From an uncultured Pseudoflavonifractor sp. (GTDB lineage Bacteria > Bacillota > Clostridia > Oscillospirales > Oscillospiraceae), in the NCBI GenBank assembly GCA_947565875.1, contig CANOHR010000028.1, forward strand, positions 1 through 9,598: a stretch of DNA of 9,598 bases. The letters run 5' to 3'. The translations under genes and the position numbers were made by a program. The notes beneath the pieces are model-generated. The model worked only from the letters and a program-made list of their open reading frames with translations, was not told where the DNA came from and did no database searches. This document shows, one piece after another, positions 6,911 through 9,598 of the stretch (position 1 is the first letter of the stretch; each line of letters opens with the position of its first letter).

Positions 6911-7500
6911 CAGGTATTCTGCTCCCCTTCCAGAAAATAGGTAGCCTCCATGTCCGCCACGCTGAGGGCAAAAGCCAGGGGATATTGCTCCAGGGCCTGA
7001 CCCACCAGGCGGCTGTCCTCCGAACCGGAAAAGCCCATGTGCCAGCGGATGGCCATGGCCTCCTCCCGCTTGAGCTTCATAAAGCCGGAGATAATGTAGA
7101 CAGACTTTTCTCCGTGGCCGTAAGGCATAGGGTCCTCATAGAAAAAGGTTGGCACCTTCTCCCACTGACCGGTCTGTTCGTTCTTCACATTCCGGCTGCC
7201 CGCCTTGTAGCAGCCGATCTTGCACAGGTCATGGAGCAAGGCGGCAATGGCTACGCTCTCCGGGGAAACCTCCAACCCATAGAGTTCCTGGACCCGCTCC
7301 CGGGCCAAATAGTCTTTAAGGCAGTGGTAGACGTTCAGACTGTGGTCGCACAGGCCTCCTGTATAGGCGCCGTGAAATTTGGCGGAGGCGGGACAAAAGA
7401 AAAAGTCGGACTTGTTCTCCAGGTAGTCCAAAAGGGCGTCGGAGCCCTCACGAATAATATTTTCCCGGTATATTTCAATGAATTCCTCTTTTCCGCTCAT
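6910..7500 (-). CDS. HD-domain putative phosphohydrolase
   Basis: This encodes a soluble 196-residue protein with an HD-superfamily metal site: CDHSLNVYHCL (His53, residues 51-61), ALLHDLCKIG with the HD pair (His90-Asp91), YGHGEKS (His129), RWHMGF (His154) and VADMEA (Asp183). The ligand order fits a metal-dependent phosphohydrolase of the YhaM/HDIG-like group, which acts on nucleotides, RNA ends or related phosphoesters. The substrate cannot be inferred. ATG 7500 is chosen because AAGGGGGA lies just upstream and the promoter at 7529-7557 overlaps the longer open frame, which starts at 7575. It is first in a two-gene operon with the MATE transporter (TGATG junction). A second look at this pairing is listed among the findings. 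Confidence 0.85.
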   Translation of the reverse strand: MSGKEEFIEIYRENIIREGSDALLDYLENKSDFFFCPASAKFHGAYTGGLCDHSLNVYHCLKDYLARERVQELYGLEVSPESVAIAALLHDLCKIGCYKAGSRNVKNEQTGQWEKVPTFFYEDPMPYGHGEKSVYIISGFMKLKREEAMAIRWHMGFSGSEDSRLVGQALEQYPLAFALSVADMEATYFLEGEQNT

Positions 7501-7528
7501 AACGATCCCCCTTTTTTGTGTAAAGGGT

Positions 7529-7557
7529 ATTATATCACTGGGGAAGGAAAATGGGAA
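7529..7557 (-). promoter_or_regulatory. Promoter of the HD-domain/MATE operon
   Basis: On the minus strand there is a perfect -10 TATAAT (7534-7529), a 17-base spacer and a -35 TTCCCA (7557-7552) matching 4 of 6 consensus bases. The predicted start near 7522 gives a leader of about 22 bases carrying AAGGGGGA. Confidence 0.65.
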
Positions 7558-7617
7558 GGAAAAAATCCGTCTCACCCCGGCCCCACCTTTTCCATAGGAT
7601 ACCCAAGAGGTGATCCT

Positions 7618-8154
7618 ATGAATTTTTTTTCCGCTTTGGGCGCGGGAATGCTGTTTGCACTTGCCTGCAATCTGGATACCGTTTTGGCTGCGGTAGGCTG
7701 TGGAGCCGAGGGGGGCGGACCGGGGCTTCGGGAGACGCTGACGGTAGCGTCTGTAACGACGCTGGTGACCTTTCTCTCCCTGACCCTGGGGGCCCTGGGA
7801 GCGGCGCTTCTTCCACAGGGATTGGCCGACAGGCTGGGCGGACTGGCCCTGGCTTGCCTGGGTCTTTGGTACATACTGGACGCCCTCCGGGGAAAAACAG
7901 GGGAGACCGGGGGGGAGAGCCGGGGCTGGCTGGCCCTCTCGGCGGCGCTGGCGGTCAATAATGCCGGGGTAGGCGTGGCCGCCGGGGTGACGGGGCTTTC
8001 CCCGGCGCTGGCATCAGTGTGCAATTTTTTTGTTACCCTGTTGGCCCTTTCCCTGGGCCGCCAACTGGGGCGGAAGCTCGGCCGGTGGAACAACCTGGCA
8101 TTGCCTCTGTCCGGAATGCTGCTGGTAGGATTGGGGGTTTGGCAGATCCTGTAG
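7618..8154 (+). CDS. MntP/YtaF-like small integral membrane protein
   Basis: This encodes 178 residues with about six membrane segments arranged as two similar halves. The first half starts with ALGAGMLFALACNLDTVLAAVG (residues 6-27), resembling the SLDxxxVxxG motif of MntP manganese exporters and the sporulation protein YtaF. The second half has ALAVNNAGVGVAAGV (110-124), where these families usually carry an acidic residue; here two Asn (114, 115) occupy the place. The C-terminus LSGMLLVGLGVWQIL is family-typical. Metal export or a sporulation membrane role is therefore only a guess. The start ATG follows AGAGGTGATC, a long match to the 16S rRNA end. It is divergent from the HD-domain gene (117 bases apart); no clear promoter of its own was seen. 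The TAG stop lies in a TGTAGGGGC repeat motif. Confidence 0.65.
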   Translation: MNFFSALGAGMLFALACNLDTVLAAVGCGAEGGGPGLRETLTVASVTTLVTFLSLTLGALGAALLPQGLADRLGGLALACLGLWYILDALRGKTGETGGESRGWLALSAALAVNNAGVGVAAGVTGLSPALASVCNFFVTLLALSLGRQLGRKLGRWNNLALPLSGMLLVGLGVWQIL

Positions 8155-8167
8155 GGGCATGGGGGAT

Positions 8168-8415
8168 AAATATAAATTTAACGTTGGAATGCAGCGGCTG
8201 TGTAGGGCGCGGCATCCTTGACGCGCCGGACCCACGTTGGGGGACCATGGGCGGCGCGTCCGGGAGGCCGCGCCCTACGGATCACACGGGATCAGAACGG
8301 TGAAGCCATACCCGGGCAGGTTTGGAACCCGCCCCTACAAACCCCATCCAACGTATCTATGCGTAGGGGCCGGTTCTAAACCGGCCCGCCTGCGCTCTCC
8401 TATAAATTTTCATTT
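8168..8415. repeat. Composite intergenic repeat 2 with 13-base terminal inverted repeats
   Basis: The ends are AAATATAAATTTA (8168-8180) and TAAATTTTCATTT (8403-8415), inverted repeats matching at 11 of 13 positions. The right end equals that of composite repeat 1. Inside are three hairpins. The first is long: GTAGGGCGCGGC (8202-8213) with GCCGCGCCCTAC (8267-8278), 12 perfect base pairs, with nested GACGCGCC/GGCGCGTC and CCCA/TGGG pairs. The second is GGGCAGGTT-TGG-AACCCGCCC (8314-8334), with one mismatch. The third is GGGCCGGTT-CTA-AACCGGCCC (8367-8387), the inverted sister of 5334-5354. No gene is seen. The element lies between the MntP-like stop and a terminator that begins 15 bases past its end. 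Confidence 0.7.
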
Positions 8416-8430
8416 ACAGGGTCCAGGGCA

Positions 8431-8465
8431 TGAAAAAGGACGGGGGCTTTCCCCGTCCTTTTTCA
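8431..8465. terminator. Bidirectional terminator between the MntP-like gene and the 43-codon gene
   Basis: TGAAAAAGGACGGGG (8431-8445) and CCCCGTCCTTTTTCA (8451-8465) form a perfect 15-base-pair stem with a five-base loop. The A and T runs within the stem allow it to work in both directions. It begins two bases beyond the stop of the minus-strand small gene. Confidence 0.88.
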
Positions 8466-8467
8466 CG

Positions 8468-8599
8468 TCAGGCCGCGTCCATGCTTTGCAGTTCGCTCTG
8501 GGCCTCGCTCATCGTATCCGCCGAGAAGTAAAAGTGCCCAGTAGCGTCAAAAACCTCAACATGGCCTCTCACATACCGCAGCTCGAACCGTTCTGTCAT
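8468..8599 (-). CDS. Small hypothetical protein, 43 residues
   Basis: An ATG at 8599 opens a 43-codon frame ending in TGA (8470-8468). The protein begins MTERFELRYVRGHVEVFDAT and continues GHFYFSADTMSEAQSELQSM. It is soluble, acidic and looks like a short beta-strand pair plus a C-terminal helix; there is no signal peptide or membrane segment. Support comes from the ribosome site AAAGGAG (8616-8610) with a second GAGG closer to the ATG, a strong terminator two bases past the stop, and natural codon use. I do not recognise a named family, although the RGHVEV-FSAD pattern seems familiar from small conserved clostridial proteins (impression only). It lies 75 bases behind tetR on the same strand and may be cotranscribed. 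Function unknown. Confidence 0.7.
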   Translation of the reverse strand: MTERFELRYVRGHVEVFDATGHFYFSADTMSEAQSELQSMDAA

Positions 8600-8674
8600 G
8601 TGGACCTCACTCCTTTCTTCTGTCCTTATCCTACCATTCCTACTGTCCCTTTATATGGACTTAAACGGGTGGTT

Positions 8675-9169
8675 TTATCCGCCCGCTAAGTCTTGAAAAT
8701 ATTGGGCGGTACGCTCCGCCATTTGTTCTGCCGGTTCCTGGAAGCCGCCCTCCATCCAGTCCATGGCAAGGCCGCTGAGTCCATGAAGGAAAAACCGCCG
8801 GTCTATCTCCTTTCCCCCGGGAGGAAGATTGCGCTCCAGAAAGGCGCAAAGCCGAAGGGGAAGGCCGGGATCTGCTTTGGAAGCAAGAAGGAGATCCCAC
8901 TCCTCTTTTTTTCCGGCAAGGGTCTGGAATACGGTTTGCAAAAAAGGAATCGTTCCCTTGCTCTCCTCGGTTCCGGCGGGCTGCGCCTGCTCCAGAAGCT
9001 GATCCTCCAGTTCATATAAAACGCCATATTGATTTTCGTAATGGCGATAAAAGGTGGCACGGTTGATCTCGGCCAGCCGACATATGTCGGCGACTGTGAT
9101 CTTCTCGATGGGCTGTTCCTTTAGAAGGAAGAGAAAGGACTGCCGTATCACCATTTTTGTATAGCGCAC
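8675..9169 (-). CDS. TetR/AcrR family transcriptional regulator
   Basis: The N-terminal half holds a TetR-type helix-turn-helix. RVRYTKMVIRQSFLFLLKEQ forms helix 1, and KITVADICRLAEINRATFYRHYEN contains the turn and recognition helix. The C-terminal half (helices to QYFQDLAGG) is a ligand-binding and dimer domain, with no match that names the ligand. The start is uncertain. GTG 9169 is given as the nearest conventional codon that keeps helix 1, yielding 164 residues. ATA at 9181 has the only well-placed ribosome site (GGGAGGGG seven bases upstream) and would give 168 residues beginning (M)DGRVRYTK. GTG 9238 and ATG 9154 are poorer. The promoter at 9266-9294 and repeat array at 9284-9538 lie just upstream, so autoregulation and control of a divergent gene to the right is plausible but not shown. 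Confidence 0.85.
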   Translation of the reverse strand: MRYTKMVIRQSFLFLLKEQPIEKITVADICRLAEINRATFYRHYENQYGVLYELEDQLLEQAQPAGTEESKGTIPFLQTVFQTLAGKKEEWDLLLASKADPGLPLRLCAFLERNLPPGGKEIDRRFFLHGLSGLAMDWMEGGFQEPAEQMAERTAQYFQDLAGG

Positions 9170-9265
9170 TCTTCCGTCTATGGCAAAGCCCCTCCCAATG
9201 GGCCGCGTCCGCCAAACGCGCACCCGCCGATTCCACACAGCGCCCGCTGCTTTTCGTCCTTTCCT

Positions 9266-9294
9266 ATTGTACTACGCCAGAACTTAAATTGCAA
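9266..9294 (-). promoter_or_regulatory. Promoter P1 of tetR
   Basis: On the minus strand: -35 TTGCAA (9294-9289), a 17-base spacer, and -10 TACAAT (9271-9266). It is nearest to tetR, with a predicted start near 9259. The -35 hexamer lies in repeat copy 1, next to an AACA-NN-TGTT inverted motif (9293-9302), so a protein bound there would block the promoter. Confidence 0.72.
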
Positions 9295-9321
9295 CAGATG
9301 TTTAATAATTTTCTAATGTTG
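9284..9321. repeat. Regulatory repeat copy 1 (operator-like)
   Basis: This 38-base unit starts TTAAATTGCAACA and ends TAATGTTG. It matches copy 2 at 31 of 38 positions. It holds AACAGATGTT (9293-9302), an AACA-NN-TGTT inverted repeat. A wider inverted pair, GCAACA (9291-9296) and TGTTGC (9317-9322), spans the unit. Confidence 0.7.
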
Positions 9322-9374
9322 CGAATCGGCAAAAGACAGGGCGGATCATCTATGATTTTCAAAGAACTGAGACC

Positions 9375-9403
9375 AGTATAACACGGGAAAAGTTAAATTG
9401 CAA
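9375..9403 (-). promoter_or_regulatory. Promoter P2, minus strand
   Basis: TTGCAA (9403-9398), a 17-base spacer and TATACT (9380-9375). It lies in the same position relative to repeat copy 2 as P1 does to copy 1, so the promoter layout was conserved when the repeat arose. It would give a longer tetR transcript. Confidence 0.6.
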
Positions 9404-9430
9404 CATGTGTTTTATATATTTCGTATGTTG
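9393..9430. repeat. Regulatory repeat copy 2 (operator-like)
   Basis: This unit starts TTAAATTGCAACATGTGTTT and ends TATGTTG, 109 bases from copy 1 (31 of 38 identical). It contains AACATGTGTT (9402-9411), again AACA-NN-TGTT, and a wider CAACA...TGTTG inverted pair. Confidence 0.7.
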
Positions 9431-9482
9431 TATTTCGCGGATTTTTTTGTTTTGGAAAAAATGTGCCTCTGCTTACAGGCAT

Positions 9483-9511
9483 ATTTTACCTCAAGTTTCA
9501 AAAAAATGCAA
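9483..9511 (-). promoter_or_regulatory. Promoter-like P3, minus strand
   Basis: TTGCAT (9511-9506), a 17-base spacer and TAAAAT (9488-9483). The geometry equals P1 and P2, with -35 in repeat copy 3. It is the weakest of the three by match. Confidence 0.45.
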
Positions 9512-9538
9512 CACCTGTATTTAAATTTTCTTATGAAT
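9506..9538. repeat. Regulatory repeat copy 3, degenerate
   Basis: It starts ATGCAACACCTGTATTTAAA and keeps the TTTTCTTATG segment of copy 1 (TTTTCTAATG). About 22 of 33 positions match copy 1. The central motif is reduced to ACA-CC-TGT. It lies about 113 bases from copy 2. Confidence 0.5.
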
Positions 9539-9556
9539 TTTAAAATTCTAAAGAAA

Positions 9557-9588
9557 TATAATATACGTTTGTATTGTAATGAAGGGGA
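9557..9588 (+). promoter_or_regulatory. -10 element and ribosome site of a rightward gene outside the window
   Basis: TATAAT at 9557-9562 (with a poor -35, TGAATT at 9534-9539) is followed by AAGGGGA at 9582-9588, ten bases before the window ends. A plus-strand start codon just beyond 9598 is expected but not seen. This would make tetR divergent from its right neighbour, the common arrangement for a local TetR regulator. Confidence 0.4.
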
Positions 9589-9598
9589 TTTTAGCATA

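Larger units (their letters stand above)
9240..9598. other. AT-rich gene-free control region upstream of tetR
   Basis: This 360-base stretch is clearly richer in A and T than the rest of the window. It carries three related repeats (9284-9321, 9393-9430, 9506-9538), three minus-strand promoters, and near the right edge plus-strand expression signals. Only very short frames without ribosome sites are present. It appears to be the intergenic region between tetR and a rightward gene outside the window. Confidence 0.6.

Noticed and set aside
6985..7617. Long plus-strand open frame running into the MntP-like gene
   Set aside because: It is antisense to the HD-domain gene, whose HD motifs are clear. 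The real start is ATG 7618 with AGAGGTGATC upstream.
8237..8689. 150-codon plus-strand frame across composite repeat 2 and the small gene
   Set aside because: It crosses palindromic repeats and a strong terminator, lacks a ribosome site, and is opposite the better-supported 43-codon gene.
8615..8690. Independent promoter for the 43-codon gene
   Set aside because: TATAAA and TAGGAT strings occur on the minus strand, but neither has a reasonable -35 at 16-18 bases.
9342..9378. Nine- and fourteen-codon frames between repeats 1 and 2 as leader peptides
   Set aside because: Neither has a convincing ribosome site, and there is no attenuator hairpin or codon run to support a leader role.
9284..9538. 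CRISPR array
   Set aside because: Only three diverged copies with 71-75 base spacers, the third badly degenerate, and no cas genes; promoter and operator motifs explain the conserved bases better.
9412..9597. 61-codon minus-strand frame in the AT-rich region
   Set aside because: It lies across repeats 2 and 3, is very rich in Lys, Ile, Phe and Arg as expected of AT-rich noncoding DNA, and has no visible ribosome site within the window.

Overview
The window looks like chromosome of a GC-rich, low-copy-repeat-bearing Clostridia member, most likely Oscillospiraceae-like (relatives of Flavonifractor, Oscillibacter or Intestinimonas). This is inferred from the strong AGGAGG-type ribosome sites, sigma-A type promoters with 17-base spacers, the gene families, and the many CGTAGGGG/CCCCTACG palindromes between genes. 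No database search was possible, so the taxonomy is an inference.

Layout. Bases 1-54 are the 3' part of a tRNA-Gly(GCC), followed by a terminator. The last 14 bases of the tRNA, the terminator and the flank are duplicated 213 bases downstream. Minus-strand azlC-azlD (branched-chain amino acid exporter) then runs divergently from a plus-strand lipid kinase gene; the two promoters lie back to back over a near-perfect 19-base palindrome. The plus-strand mnmG-mnmA pair follows (wobble-uridine modification of tRNA, ATGA overlap). It ends inside a composite repeat and a bidirectional terminator shared with the convergent minus-strand pair HD-domain gene-MATE transporter. A small MntP/YtaF-like membrane protein gene runs divergently from that pair and ends at a second composite repeat of the same type, again followed 15 bases later by a bidirectional terminator. 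Beyond it, on the minus strand, are a 43-codon gene and a TetR-family regulator gene.

The last 360 bases are AT-rich and gene-free. They hold three related repeats about 110 bases apart. Each carries a good minus-strand promoter whose -35 hexamer (TTGCAA or TTGCAT) lies within the repeat next to an AACA-NN-TGTT or similar inverted motif. This is a plausible multi-operator control region for tetR and for a plus-strand gene whose ribosome site appears just before the window ends.

Most genes are ordinary housekeeping or transport genes. The parts most worth a second look are the triple repeat-promoter array, the paired composite repeats that supply gene 3' ends, the tRNA-tail duplication, the unlisted 43-residue protein and the likely ATA start of the regulator. 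I did not find a defence system, CRISPR array, phage or transposase gene.
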